A stretch of DNA of 64,000 bases, taken from contig NZ_CP154261.1 of assembly GCF_039511225.1 (NCBI RefSeq), positions 5,208,001 through 5,272,000 of the forward strand, written 5' to 3'. The notes under the pieces are model-generated. The model did not search any database. It saw nothing but the letters and a program-made list of their open reading frames with translations, and was not told where the DNA came from. The stretch is from Sphingobacterium multivorum. GTDB taxonomy: Bacteria > Bacteroidota > Bacteroidia > Sphingobacteriales > Sphingobacteriaceae. Position 1 is the stretch's first letter. The number at the start of each line of letters is the position of its first letter. Shown piece by piece: positions 53,690 through 63,698 of this stretch. The translations under genes were made by a program, and so were the position numbers.

Positions 53690-54181
53690 ATGGACAACAG
53701 TAAAAAACTTTATATCATCCGACATGCCAAAGCCGAAACTATTCCGGGCATCAACGACTTTGATCGTGCGCTTACATCCGACGGTATACAACACGCCAAA
53801 CAAGTTGCGGCTAAGCTATCCGCAAAATTGACCCTAGATGAAAACAGTATGGTGATCAGTTCGCCAGCCAATCGCGCACTCCAAACAACGCGTATTTTTC
53901 TAGACGTCATGGGTTCCTCTTCTTTTGATATTCAAATTGAAGAAACAATTTATGAATGCACGTACAAGCATATGCTGTCCATCATCAATGCAATCCCCGA
54001 TCATGTCAATCATGTCCTGCTCTTTGGGCACAATCCCACGTTGACTGATCTAGTGGAATACCTGACCCGAAAAGCAGCCTACTTACGCACCTCATCCTGT
54101 GCAGAGATAAGACTTGATGGTGGCTTCACCTTTCATATGCTCAGCGGCAATTGTGCCGATCTTGTGCAAATAATTGATTAA
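53690..54181 (+). CDS. SixA-like histidine phosphatase
   Basis: The 163-residue protein has the phosphohistidine-accepting RHG-type motif YIIRHAKAE, SSPANRALQTTRIF and the second histidine in LLFGHNPTLTDL. This is the histidine phosphatase superfamily, SixA branch, which removes phosphate from phosphohistidine proteins. It is monocistronic and faces the MprF-like gene, whose end is 45 bases away. Confidence 0.93.
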   Translation: MDNSKKLYIIRHAKAETIPGINDFDRALTSDGIQHAKQVAAKLSAKLTLDENSMVISSPANRALQTTRIFLDVMGSSSFDIQIEETIYECTYKHMLSIINAIPDHVNHVLLFGHNPTLTDLVEYLTRKAAYLRTSSCAEIRLDGGFTFHMLSGNCADLVQIID

Positions 54182-54226
54182 AATTCTATTCAAAGAACAA
54201 ACTTATTTTCAGCTAATATCTGCTGA

Positions 54227-56803
54227 TCACTTACCCGCATTTGATTTCATTGCCTTATCAATCACCAAAGGCACTGAAATCAAATCCAAATCATGTGAAT
54301 ACACCACAAATTTCTCGACCCAGCAGGGATCAAATTTTTCCTTAAATTCTTTTAAGCCCTTTGGCTGACGGAAGTAAGGATTATTTTCATATAGAAAACT
54401 GATCAAACGTTCAACAAGCCCTTTTTTCTTGTCAAATCCCGAAAAAGGAGCCAGTCCCATATTGAGAAAAGAATAACCTTCCTCTTTGCAATATTCTAAA
54501 AAACGGATAATCAATACATCCATATTTCCACCTGGTGCATCTTGCAATTTCCGTATAAGATCATACGTCGCCTCGTCCGGAGCATAATTGGGAATGATAT
54601 TCAAAAAGGCCAAAATGCGCCCTTCGTTATCCTCCAAAGTAATTACATGGCTATTTTTAATCTTACCAACGTCAAACATGCCCTGAGAAAAAACACGTTC
54701 TGAACGCTTCATGTCTCTTAACCAATGATCCGACACAACCTGTAATTTCTGAAGCAAACCATTGGATAACGGCGCCCGATATAAATTCGAAACAAAGCCT
54801 TTCTTTTCAATGCTATTCACCGCATTCCGGAGTGATTTGCGTTTCTTTCCTTCCAGCGAAAAATTATCGACATTGACAATGGCCTCTTCTCCAATCAGAA
54901 AAGATTTTTTGCCCAACTGCTTAAAAACCCCCAAATGTCTACCGTCAACGCGGTAATAAGCTGTTTTTAAACTCGATTTGCGGCAATAGTGTTCAAATGC
55001 ATTTATCAGTTCTTTCATGGCATCTTCAGTATCTTCACAAACGGGACCTTCGAGCACTATCGCAAAGCCATAACATTTTCTATACGCAATAAACCCCGTC
55101 AGCTCCTTGTTAAAGAAAAGATCTTTATCGCCATAGGTCTTAAAGTAATCGACAGGTGATTTACCATAACGCTCCAAAATGTGCTGCGCGATTTCTATCT
55201 GTCCCTCAACTTCTTCGTCCGCCAACTGACATGGGTTGACCATCCAGTAGAATAATGCTGAAAGACTGATCACACTAAAAAAATTGATAGAATATAAAAA
55301 GTACTGTCCTATGGCAGTCTGCGGCTCTGCAACATCACCATTGAGCAGTATAAAACCGTGCAATGTATTGCTCACCGCATTTACAATAGTAAAGTCTGTA
55401 TTAAAATGCTTCGCATTCAAGAAATAAAAGCCCGTAATACCATACAGAAGTACAACCCCAACAAGCCACAAAACCAAGCTGAGATTTAAAGAGCTGAGCC
55501 TTCTGTTACTTTGCACAAAGTAATGTTTCGATGAATAGAGTAACATCAGCAACACCAAAAAAGCAAACCAGGCTTCTTCAAAATCCAACCCTTTGGAAAG
55601 ATTGGCAACAATAGAAAGTGAACATAACGCAACCGCAACATACCAAGCCATACGTAGTCCCTTCAACAAAAAGCCCGAACACATCACCAGCAATATACCG
55701 AAGAAAAGTACCGCTGCATTTGAAAAATTTAATGCATCATAAGATATAAATTGCTTTAATGCCGTTATACGGCTATGGATAGCCGGCGTTAAGACAGAGA
55801 TGATATTAATAAGGCCCATCACAAAAATAAAAACAGATGGAAGTATCCGAACAAAGATGTTGTTCTTATTCACAAAGAAACTAATTCCACCCAATGCCAA
55901 CGGTCCCCAAAACTCAAATAAACGATATAACAAGGATATCGAAATCGCCTGTTCTTCGCTGTAGCCAAACTTACACAGAATGACAACCATCGACAACTCG
56001 ATAAGTCCAACCCCCTTCATCAACGGTGAAAAACAATAGACCAAGGTTCCGACAGCATAGGTTACTGTACAGGCCAATAACGATGTTTCAAAGCCTAAAG
56101 CAAGCATAGCAATATAGATATGCAAAATCCCGACGAGCTCAATGACTGTCGCCCAAAGGAGACTTTGCAATACAGCCCAAAAATCTACGCCTTTTTTATG
56201 GAGTTCATTCCAGGTATTAGCAACGGAAGGGAAATGACGTACGGTAAAATTGTAGGCTCCACCACCACGGTAAAATGAGCTGCAGTACCAACCAAATCCC
56301 AGCAGTAGGACGCTAAAAACAAGCATAATCCCAATGATCTGCATATCAAGACCTGCGATTCCAACAAACAGAAAAACAAAAAGACAGAGGATAAATAAAG
56401 ATACTAAACTAATAACTGCGTAGATAACCGAAGAAAGATTGGTGTTTGTATCATCAATTCCCTCCTGATTGACCTCTTTCTTAAAGAAAGCCAGGGAGGT
56501 AAATCCACCTACTGGAAGAAAAACACTGATAAAGTTTCTCTTTAGAAATAGGCGAGTAGCCCCACCCAGTGATAGTTTCTGTTGCAAAGACCTAAAACTA
56601 TAGACATAGACCAAACCTTGCATGGCGATATAAGCCAAAGAAACCACGATCCCGATTGCCACCCAAAACAACGAGCTTGACTGGATAAGCCCTACCGACG
56701 ATGCCAGCTCCTGTCTTTGATTTGCAAAAAAATATACAGCACCCAAAATGACCAATAGGCCCAATAAGGTTTTCCAGATCAACATCGTGTTTTTCATCAG
56801 CAT
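54227..56803 (-). CDS. MprF-like phosphatidylglycerol aminoacyltransferase/flippase
   Basis: The protein (858 residues from ATG at 56803) has an N-terminal multi-pass flippase-like region (LPPGG-type loop FLPVGGFTSLAFFKK and GVGLIELSMVVILCKFGYSE), more helices to about residue 535, and a cytosolic DUF2156 synthase domain with NFSLEGKKRKSLRNAVNSIE, NIIPNYAPDEATYDLIRK and YSFLNMGLAPFSG. MprF proteins transfer lysine or alanine from tRNA to phosphatidylglycerol and flip the product, lowering surface charge. The ATG at 56803 follows GAGAGG; a TTG at 56830 is less likely. It is third in a row after VirJ-like and DUF5686 genes. Confidence 0.88.
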   Translation of the reverse strand: MLMKNTMLIWKTLLGLLVILGAVYFFANQRQELASSVGLIQSSSLFWVAIGIVVSLAYIAMQGLVYVYSFRSLQQKLSLGGATRLFLKRNFISVFLPVGGFTSLAFFKKEVNQEGIDDTNTNLSSVIYAVISLVSLFILCLFVFLFVGIAGLDMQIIGIMLVFSVLLLGFGWYCSSFYRGGGAYNFTVRHFPSVANTWNELHKKGVDFWAVLQSLLWATVIELVGILHIYIAMLALGFETSLLACTVTYAVGTLVYCFSPLMKGVGLIELSMVVILCKFGYSEEQAISISLLYRLFEFWGPLALGGISFFVNKNNIFVRILPSVFIFVMGLINIISVLTPAIHSRITALKQFISYDALNFSNAAVLFFGILLVMCSGFLLKGLRMAWYVAVALCSLSIVANLSKGLDFEEAWFAFLVLLMLLYSSKHYFVQSNRRLSSLNLSLVLWLVGVVLLYGITGFYFLNAKHFNTDFTIVNAVSNTLHGFILLNGDVAEPQTAIGQYFLYSINFFSVISLSALFYWMVNPCQLADEEVEGQIEIAQHILERYGKSPVDYFKTYGDKDLFFNKELTGFIAYRKCYGFAIVLEGPVCEDTEDAMKELINAFEHYCRKSSLKTAYYRVDGRHLGVFKQLGKKSFLIGEEAIVNVDNFSLEGKKRKSLRNAVNSIEKKGFVSNLYRAPLSNGLLQKLQVVSDHWLRDMKRSERVFSQGMFDVGKIKNSHVITLEDNEGRILAFLNIIPNYAPDEATYDLIRKLQDAPGGNMDVLIIRFLEYCKEEGYSFLNMGLAPFSGFDKKKGLVERLISFLYENNPYFRQPKGLKEFKEKFDPCWVEKFVVYSHDLDLISVPLVIDKAMKSNAGK

Positions 56804-56912
56804 AATTACCTCTCGAATTGACAAACCCAATTATTTCGTTTTTCTAAACCACTTTTACTAATGACATCATTTCCTCAAAATAGTCCCAATCCAATTTGTC
56901 TTTTTTCAAGCA

Positions 56913-59417
56913 TCAAAAATCAATACCGATCTTTGCCCGCACACCCCATGGAGATACCCCCGGATTATCCAGGTACGTAAAACGGCGAACCAGATCGACC
57001 CGTAAAATTTTAAAGATATTACTCAGCCCAACACTACCTTCTATATAGGCCCCATTATTAAGCGAGAACAGCTGCGGTTCGCGCGGATCCTTGGGCAATT
57101 CATCAAAATTTTTTGTGTATCTGTTGGAGGCATCAACAGCGCCATACAACATCTTTACAGAGGCAATCTCCCGGAGATCCAGTTTTTTCAAAAGCGGAAC
57201 TTTATTCAGAAAAAAACCATTAAATGAATGTTGAAGCAATAGTGATGTATATTTATCGCTCATAAATTCCATCGAATTCATCAAATTATAGGAGTTGAGC
57301 TGGTATGAATACGTTTGATTTGCCCGATGAATAATCATCAGCGGATAAGGAACCTTTCCAAATTGGATACCCGATTCAAATACGATATCGGCAAAACCAA
57401 ATTGGGACGCAAAAAATCGCTTATTGGCATTTAATATGAAACGTTGGTAGTTATAATCTCCACCCAATAAACCTTTCACACCAACCTGTGCGGCTAAGGT
57501 AAAAATAGGTTGGCCCGTATTGATGATACGTCGATAACGTTTTCCCTGGTATAATTTCTCATGTGGAGCCCAGCGAATCTCTCCGGTGAAAGCAGAAGTC
57601 CACAGCTCATTGCCGTTACTTCTTCTAAAAGCGCGACGGTCATACGTTAAGATACCAGCCGGGCTAAGGATTTGATTGAAGAACCCCACTTTAAAGGATA
57701 AATGGTTTTCAAACTCCTGCCAATATTCGATCTGCCTCCGCTGTAGATAAAACATTTTGTCATTTTCCCCTCTTCTGAATGAAAGCAAAAAATTGTCATT
57801 GTCAATAAAATTGAGATCCTGCCCCGGCACCTGCACCTCTTTACTAACCTTAGCGGAGACTAACTTTACCGGAAATTTGTATACCGATTCACCGTTAAGG
57901 GAGTAAGTAGCCCCCATATTATATTTCCATTGCCTATCTTTCGTACCATAGGCACCATAACCATCCAGGACCAATGTCTTGCTAAAAATATCCGTCGTGT
58001 TGCCCCCAAATTTAAATCGGCTTCCTTCGACAGGGTTAAAACTATAGAATGAAGGTACTGGCCCTATTTCGATAACACCGCGGCCATAATAGCCCGACAT
58101 GATAAAGGAGCCCAATGCCATCAGATTTTTGAAAGATTTTGATTGTTTTAAACTATCGATATTCGTAAAGGCCTGCGCCTCCAGCTTACTCAGTTTCTCA
58201 GGTCTCGCAAGATTCCAGTCAATTCCATTCGGATTCTGTGGTCCTGTTCGTGTCAATGCTTTACCATTAACAGCGAGTTGTGTTTCACTGGAAGGTGATC
58301 TGCTGGTTACTTTCTCCCCAAACAAACCCATACCATCCTTAAAGATTCCCATGTCTATCGTCAGGACTCCCCTACTCAGAAAAAAACGATGTGCTTGATT
58401 TTCCGAATAATTCAAAACAATATTTAACCCCTTCACCCAATTGATATTGGTCGCTTCGTTGATGGTCAGCTCCGCTTGATCTAAGGCATAACTCCCATCT
58501 AAGCGGATATAGATGAAGCCTGAAAAAAGTGCATCCTCCCTATTGCGTGGCTCTACGCGTATTTTGGCATGCCAAGGTTTACTATCCTTCAAAGTGTCAA
58601 CCAGGTAATATTTATAAAACGAAGGTCCCAACGTCGCGATAGGGCTCAAAAAACGTCTATTCCCAATAGAGACATCCGTATCATAGATATTTGTTTCGCC
58701 ATAAATTTTGTCCAGATACTCATCAATACCGTCTTCATCCAGGTACTGATCTACGCGCGATTGATTCTCCCCCAGTAAAACAAAGCTATTACCTTTAACG
58801 GCATCCAATTTTCGCTGACCGATTTTTTCATCCATGAATATGGGTACCAGCGACCTCCCGGGATACCTTAGCGTATCCATCCCCTGTTTCAAGAATCCGA
58901 AACGTTTGAGTAAGCGGGATTTATCCACCTTTTGATTTTGGATAGACAGGGACATCGATAGCTTCTCATATTCCTGATAGCTCCCTGCGGCCCCATTTAG
59001 GGCATTATTTTCGTCTCTTTTTTCAATTACTTTACGGATTAAATCGACTGTTGGATTATGTTTATTCGTGTATTTCCTCTTTTTAGGCGCATTCACGACA
59101 ACTTCATCAAGACTTTGTTGTTCATCTTCCAAACGGATAATAAGAACCTTCTTGCCCTGTGCGACACTCATCGGGAATACCTGTTTTTTATAGCCAACGG
59201 CACTAAATAATAATTCCCAGTTGTCAGGCACGGATGGTAGCTGAAAATGCCCCTCTTTATTTGTTGCTACAGATTTGGCCGTATTGGAAAGTTTTACAGT
59301 AACACCTTGAATGGGTTTTGCCGTTGAGGCATCGAGGACAATCCCTGTTAATGAAGTTCCTTGTCCAAATAGTCGAGAAGTAAAGAACAGTAAAACCAAT
59401 AAGAAACGATATTGCAT
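56913..59417 (-). CDS. DUF5686 outer-membrane protein with carboxypeptidase-like N-domain
   Basis: The protein (834 residues from ATG at 59417; ATG at 59432 adds five) has a signal peptide (LVLLFFTSRLFGQ). A carboxypeptidase-regulatory-like domain (TSLTGIVLDASTAKPIQGVT) and the LDEVVVNAPKKRKYTNKHNP linker follow, then the DUF5686 barrel, ending in GVRAKIGIDF. The family is an abundant Bacteroidota outer-membrane barrel of unknown function. It lies between the VirJ-like and MprF-like genes with gaps of 66 and 109 bases, suggesting one operon. Confidence 0.85.
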   Translation of the reverse strand: MQYRFLLVLLFFTSRLFGQGTSLTGIVLDASTAKPIQGVTVKLSNTAKSVATNKEGHFQLPSVPDNWELLFSAVGYKKQVFPMSVAQGKKVLIIRLEDEQQSLDEVVVNAPKKRKYTNKHNPTVDLIRKVIEKRDENNALNGAAGSYQEYEKLSMSLSIQNQKVDKSRLLKRFGFLKQGMDTLRYPGRSLVPIFMDEKIGQRKLDAVKGNSFVLLGENQSRVDQYLDEDGIDEYLDKIYGETNIYDTDVSIGNRRFLSPIATLGPSFYKYYLVDTLKDSKPWHAKIRVEPRNREDALFSGFIYIRLDGSYALDQAELTINEATNINWVKGLNIVLNYSENQAHRFFLSRGVLTIDMGIFKDGMGLFGEKVTSRSPSSETQLAVNGKALTRTGPQNPNGIDWNLARPEKLSKLEAQAFTNIDSLKQSKSFKNLMALGSFIMSGYYGRGVIEIGPVPSFYSFNPVEGSRFKFGGNTTDIFSKTLVLDGYGAYGTKDRQWKYNMGATYSLNGESVYKFPVKLVSAKVSKEVQVPGQDLNFIDNDNFLLSFRRGENDKMFYLQRRQIEYWQEFENHLSFKVGFFNQILSPAGILTYDRRAFRRSNGNELWTSAFTGEIRWAPHEKLYQGKRYRRIINTGQPIFTLAAQVGVKGLLGGDYNYQRFILNANKRFFASQFGFADIVFESGIQFGKVPYPLMIIHRANQTYSYQLNSYNLMNSMEFMSDKYTSLLLQHSFNGFFLNKVPLLKKLDLREIASVKMLYGAVDASNRYTKNFDELPKDPREPQLFSLNNGAYIEGSVGLSNIFKILRVDLVRRFTYLDNPGVSPWGVRAKIGIDF

Positions 59418-59483
59418 AAAAAAAACTTGCATCTAAATTCAGTAGGATGACAAGGTTTTTATGAAAAAGTCCTAGTGCGATTG

Positions 59484-60182
59484 CTATCTTAATCGAACAG
59501 TATTATAAATCGTCTTAAAATCACGATTATAATTATGCGGTCCAGCCAATACATCGACCTTTAATCCCGCATTACGAAACATTTTCACGAGATCTTCTTC
59601 GCCCTCTTTACAAAAAACGTAAGTTGAAGGGAATTGCCTCAGCTTCAGCACTTCAGAAAGTACCTCATAGCCATTGGCTTTCTGTTTCCAGTTGAGCATA
59701 GTTGATACGGTCACCTCGAAACTCGCATACTGATCGGGCGACAAATAGGTAACATGTCGGATTGACTTTTTCAATGAATCCGAAAAATTATTCAGGACAA
59801 AGGGCAACACTCCCGCAGAAAATGAATGTCCTATCAAATAAATCTGATTGCAGTCCCATTCTTTTCTGAAATGGTCAATATATCGTTCGAATTCCCTGCC
59901 CGCTTCTTGCGGCGTTTTCTTTTTCCAGAAATATTTTTTTGCATCGATGACCAAACGAGGATATCCATCGAGTGAGAAATAAGCTAACAGGTTTTTACTA
60001 AAGTCATTATAACCACCATCACCCGTAATAAATACAAGCATTGTTTTTTGTTTGTTATTGGCATCTTTAAGTGGAATGACATAACTTGGCAGTACTTCTG
60101 CGTGTAATGGTTTTAGGGCAAGACTTAGCCAAAAAAATAGCAATAGCAATAATCTATCTGCTTTATAATGTGCAGTGTTCAT
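59484..60182 (-). CDS. VirJ/AcvB-like alpha/beta hydrolase (putative aminoacyl-phosphatidylglycerol hydrolase)
   Basis: From ATG at 60182 the protein has 232 residues and a signal peptide (RLLLLLFFWLSLALKPLHA). The alpha/beta-hydrolase core includes LVFITGDGGYNDFSKNL, the nucleophile elbow IYLIGHSFSAGVLPF (serine) and a C-terminal LAGPHNYNRDF with the likely histidine. Proteins with this domain (AcvB/VirJ) hydrolyse lysyl-phosphatidylglycerol in the periplasm and are often encoded with lpiA/MprF. An MprF-like gene lies two genes downstream. An ATG at 60251 would give a non-signal-like N-terminus, so the later start is preferred. Confidence 0.82.
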   Translation of the reverse strand: MNTAHYKADRLLLLLFFWLSLALKPLHAEVLPSYVIPLKDANNKQKTMLVFITGDGGYNDFSKNLLAYFSLDGYPRLVIDAKKYFWKKKTPQEAGREFERYIDHFRKEWDCNQIYLIGHSFSAGVLPFVLNNFSDSLKKSIRHVTYLSPDQYASFEVTVSTMLNWKQKANGYEVLSEVLKLRQFPSTYVFCKEGEEDLVKMFRNAGLKVDVLAGPHNYNRDFKTIYNTVRLR

Positions 60183-60285
60183 GTGTATATAATATGTGTA
60201 AATATTTGCTTTGAATAATAACAATGCCTGTGACCACCTGGGATGATTCATTAATAAATACGCCGTGAAATCCTTTCCTCTGACA

Positions 60286-61113
60286 CTATTTACCGGTTCT
60301 AATGTCCTTTATTGGAATAGATTTACGAACACCGTCCATCACATAAAAAAAGCCAAGAGCATTGTTTGAAATGTTACCTTCGACATTAGCAGGTACTGCA
60401 GACAATAAACCTTTCCATTCTGTCTCCTGAAATAGATTATAAATAAAACGGGAGTAACGTGGCGATTCAGAAAACTTAGAGACGATTAAACTGTCCTTCA
60501 ACGATACTTCATAATTATATGTCTTCCCAAGTAAGTTGTTCAGTACGTTGGGCGCGCCCAAACGATAACTATAACTAAAAGGAGATCGAAAAGAAGAGAT
60601 ATCGTCTTCGGAAAAATCCTTTTGCGGCATAATAAGCCATTTATTAGAGGTTCGCATCCCGAACAGATGTTTACTGACTTTTACCCCCCATTTGCCATTC
60701 AAGTTATTTTTTTCTACCGGCAGAAAGGCATTTTCAATCGGTACCACGGGTATCAATTGATCCTGTGCTTCATATGATTTCCCATTCAAAGTAATCGTAA
60801 GCTGAAATACATTTCCTACGGTGTCCTTGAGGTTGAACAGCTCCCCATAGTAAAGCCCTTCACCCAAATCATTGAATTCAATCGTATTGGGACCATTGGT
60901 TACGCGGACGGTGGCTCCGCTAATCCCAATAGTCCCTGAATTAGACTTTAGCCCATCCAATTTCTTTAATTGGATATACTGCTCTTTGTACATGGTATTA
61001 ATCCCGCCTTCAACAATCATATCGTACGATTGCCCCTCGTCTACAGCTGACTTCTGACAAGAAACCACTAAAAAACAAGCAACTATAATCAATAAGAATC
61101 TCATATCAATCAA
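60286..61113 (-). CDS. DUF4249 lipoprotein partner of the TonB-dependent receptor
   Basis: The 275-residue protein has a lipoprotein signal (MRFLLIIVACFLVVSC) and a beta-rich body starting MIVEGGINTMYKEQYIQLKK, as in DUF4249 proteins. These are typically encoded after an STN-type TonB-dependent receptor and are thought to sit on its surface as an accessory. The gene overlaps the receptor gene by 4 bases (ATGA), indicating translational coupling. ATG at codon 4 is an alternative start. It is shorter than many family members. Confidence 0.82.
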   Translation of the reverse strand: MIDMRFLLIIVACFLVVSCQKSAVDEGQSYDMIVEGGINTMYKEQYIQLKKLDGLKSNSGTIGISGATVRVTNGPNTIEFNDLGEGLYYGELFNLKDTVGNVFQLTITLNGKSYEAQDQLIPVVPIENAFLPVEKNNLNGKWGVKVSKHLFGMRTSNKWLIMPQKDFSEDDISSFRSPFSYSYRLGAPNVLNNLLGKTYNYEVSLKDSLIVSKFSESPRYSRFIYNLFQETEWKGLLSAVPANVEGNISNNALGFFYVMDGVRKSIPIKDIRTGK

Positions 61114-63680
61114 AATCTCATGGTGTAACTAATCGAGGGAACCCGCCCAGAAAAGGATGTTTTCTGAATTGCCAAATTCCCATTGCTATCTTCGGAGAAA
61201 CTATAATAAAGTGGATTGCGCTGATCAAATATATTATATAATCCAAAATTCAAGGTGTGTCTTCTTCCTCGCTCTCGCTGCCTTATGGTTTCCAAATCTA
61301 CCGAGCAATTTAGATCAAAACGACTAAACGTAGGCATCCGATGGGAATTACGGCTTGAATACACTGGAACATATATCCCCTCATATTCCATAAATCCTAT
61401 TGGATAGGTTAAAGGCCTTCCCGTATGAATCGTATAAAAAGCATTGAGATGCACCGACCTCCCCAAATCGTAGGACAAGTTGCTCTTAAGCACATGTGGA
61501 ATATCGAAATTGGCTGCATACTCTTTTCCTTTATTGATGCCGTTGATCTTCCGAAACGATCTGGACCAGCTATAGAAAATACTGCCCGAAAACTCACCGA
61601 TACGCTGATTGACGGATAATTCTAGTCCATAGGCACGCCCCTTTCCTTGGCGCAGCTGTGTTTCGATAAATGGGTTGAGTATTAACTGCGCATGATCGAT
61701 CAATTCGACCTGATTGCCCATTCTCTTCCAATACCCTTCCAGTCCGATATTTCCACGATACAATAATCTGTTGATACGAAAAGAAATCGCATCAACATAT
61801 TGTGGTTTAATATTTAATCCCGCCGGTACCCACGCTTCCAACGAGGAAAAAGCAAGTTCATCGTTCTGTAATAACTGCAAATATTGATAACTCCGATTAT
61901 AAGCCAGTCGGAAAGCATAATCATTGCTCATTTTATATTGCAAAGACAGGCGTGGCTCTAAACCATAATACGATTTTTTCTTGTCAGCATCGTTTGACAA
62001 CGGCTTATACGAGCTGCCATCCAATAAATAATAGCGTCCAAAGGAGGCATTAAAAAAGGCATTTGCCCGCATTCCCGCAACAATCCGGAAGGCTGAATCA
62101 ATCTTCCAGTTAAAAGAAATATAACCCGTATAATCATAGGCCTGGGCCCTAAAGATATTATCCTCCGTATTTGAATTTACCGGTGATATCTCCCCGGGAT
62201 TAAAACGATGTAAGGTACCCTGGAGACCAAAATCCAAGGTGCGGTCCAATCCCATAAAATACGTAAAATCGGATTTCAAACTAAAGTCGCGTATCCGTGT
62301 CAACCAGATCTGATTGTCACTCGATTCGGGTTTACTGACATCCAATTTATTATGATAATCACTGAATATAGCCGAAAGGTTCATAAATAATCGGTCACTA
62401 TGCACATGGTTCCACCGCAAAGTAGAGGTCCAATTACCCCAACGATTGGTATTCTTATTCGGTGAAATAACTTTATCTTGCCCATAGTAACCCGAAAGAT
62501 AAACCCGATTTTTCTCGTCAAATGTATAGTTGAACTTCACGTTATAGTCACTGTACTTACCTTTGACATTAAACAGCCGATAATCTGTGTTAAAAGCATT
62601 TAATATACTTCCCCGTGCAGTGGCAATGAAAGCACCTTTTCCTTTTTTTATAAATGGTCCCTCAGCACCAACCCGAGCAATCAATAGACTTGATCCACCA
62701 AAAACATGAAAAGCATTGGCATCGCCATCTCTGGTACTCATATCCATAATGGAAGAAAGACGTCCCCCTAAATTTGCAGGGATAGCATCCTTATAAAGCT
62801 GGGTATTCTTCAAAATATCCGAATTAAACACCGAGGTTAAACCGAATAGATGCGATGGATTATAAACAACAGCTTCATCGAGCAAAATAAGATTCTGGTC
62901 TTTACCGCTTCCCCTTACAAAAAGATTACTGCCACCTTCTGTTAATCCGTTAATCCCATTTTGCATCTGTAATACCTTCATGATATCAGCCTCGCCTTTA
63001 TAAAAAGCATTTCTTCGTGTTTGGGTCCAATTGATCTTATCGGTGAAACTTCCCATGTGCTGCGCAGTCAAGGAAGAATCCACATTGACCACCACCTCAC
63101 TCAAGTTGAAATCTACCGGAGCGAGCTTAATGACCAGGTAATTATTTTCTAACGCAGCATTTAATGAGACCACCCTTGTTTTATAGCCCAGATAACTTAC
63201 ATAACAACTGTATTCGCCCCGTGGTAATGTCAGTGAGTAAAACCCATATTTATTACTTAAACTACTTTTACCTTTCTCCGCGATCAACAAAGTGGCACCA
63301 ATCAGGTTTTCACCACTCAGACTGTCCACAACACGTCCTTTTATGGTAAAAGTTTTATCTTCCTCATAGAAGATCAGCGCCCTATTGATAATTGTAAATC
63401 CAACATTGGAATCTTTCAGCAAATAATTAAGAACTTCTTCCAAATTGGATTTGTCAAACGAACGACTATAGATGATGTCCTTGTTAAAAATCTGCTCATC
63501 ATAGGACATGGATATATCGTATGTTTTATGAATTTCGGTAAGTATCTGAATGATCTGTTTGTTGTGCGTGTCAATTGAAATCCGTAATTCAGCAGGGGAG
63601 TTCTGTCCGATGGCTTTCGAACATACAACCATAACTAACCAGCAGAAAAAGAGCAGACGATACAGTATCCTATCTTTCAT
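61110..63680 (-). CDS. TonB-dependent receptor with N-terminal STN domain
   Basis: The 856-residue protein has a signal peptide (ending in SKAIGQ), an STN signalling domain (about residues 28-108, with IIQILTEIHKTYDISMSYDE), a carboxypeptidase-like domain (GRVVDSLSGENLIGATLLIA), a plug with MQNGINGLTEGGSNLFVRGS, and a barrel ending VPSISYTMRF. The STN domain suggests it signals to an anti-sigma factor; a FecR-like gene lies directly upstream. It would import a ligand such as a siderophore or oligomer, powered by a TonB system; the ligand is not evident. Confidence 0.93.
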   Translation of the reverse strand: MKDRILYRLLFFCWLVMVVCSKAIGQNSPAELRISIDTHNKQIIQILTEIHKTYDISMSYDEQIFNKDIIYSRSFDKSNLEEVLNYLLKDSNVGFTIINRALIFYEEDKTFTIKGRVVDSLSGENLIGATLLIAEKGKSSLSNKYGFYSLTLPRGEYSCYVSYLGYKTRVVSLNAALENNYLVIKLAPVDFNLSEVVVNVDSSLTAQHMGSFTDKINWTQTRRNAFYKGEADIMKVLQMQNGINGLTEGGSNLFVRGSGKDQNLILLDEAVVYNPSHLFGLTSVFNSDILKNTQLYKDAIPANLGGRLSSIMDMSTRDGDANAFHVFGGSSLLIARVGAEGPFIKKGKGAFIATARGSILNAFNTDYRLFNVKGKYSDYNVKFNYTFDEKNRVYLSGYYGQDKVISPNKNTNRWGNWTSTLRWNHVHSDRLFMNLSAIFSDYHNKLDVSKPESSDNQIWLTRIRDFSLKSDFTYFMGLDRTLDFGLQGTLHRFNPGEISPVNSNTEDNIFRAQAYDYTGYISFNWKIDSAFRIVAGMRANAFFNASFGRYYLLDGSSYKPLSNDADKKKSYYGLEPRLSLQYKMSNDYAFRLAYNRSYQYLQLLQNDELAFSSLEAWVPAGLNIKPQYVDAISFRINRLLYRGNIGLEGYWKRMGNQVELIDHAQLILNPFIETQLRQGKGRAYGLELSVNQRIGEFSGSIFYSWSRSFRKINGINKGKEYAANFDIPHVLKSNLSYDLGRSVHLNAFYTIHTGRPLTYPIGFMEYEGIYVPVYSSRNSHRMPTFSRFDLNCSVDLETIRQRERGRRHTLNFGLYNIFDQRNPLYYSFSEDSNGNLAIQKTSFSGRVPSISYTMRF

Positions 63681-63698
63681 ATCAGCAACGCGAAGAGT

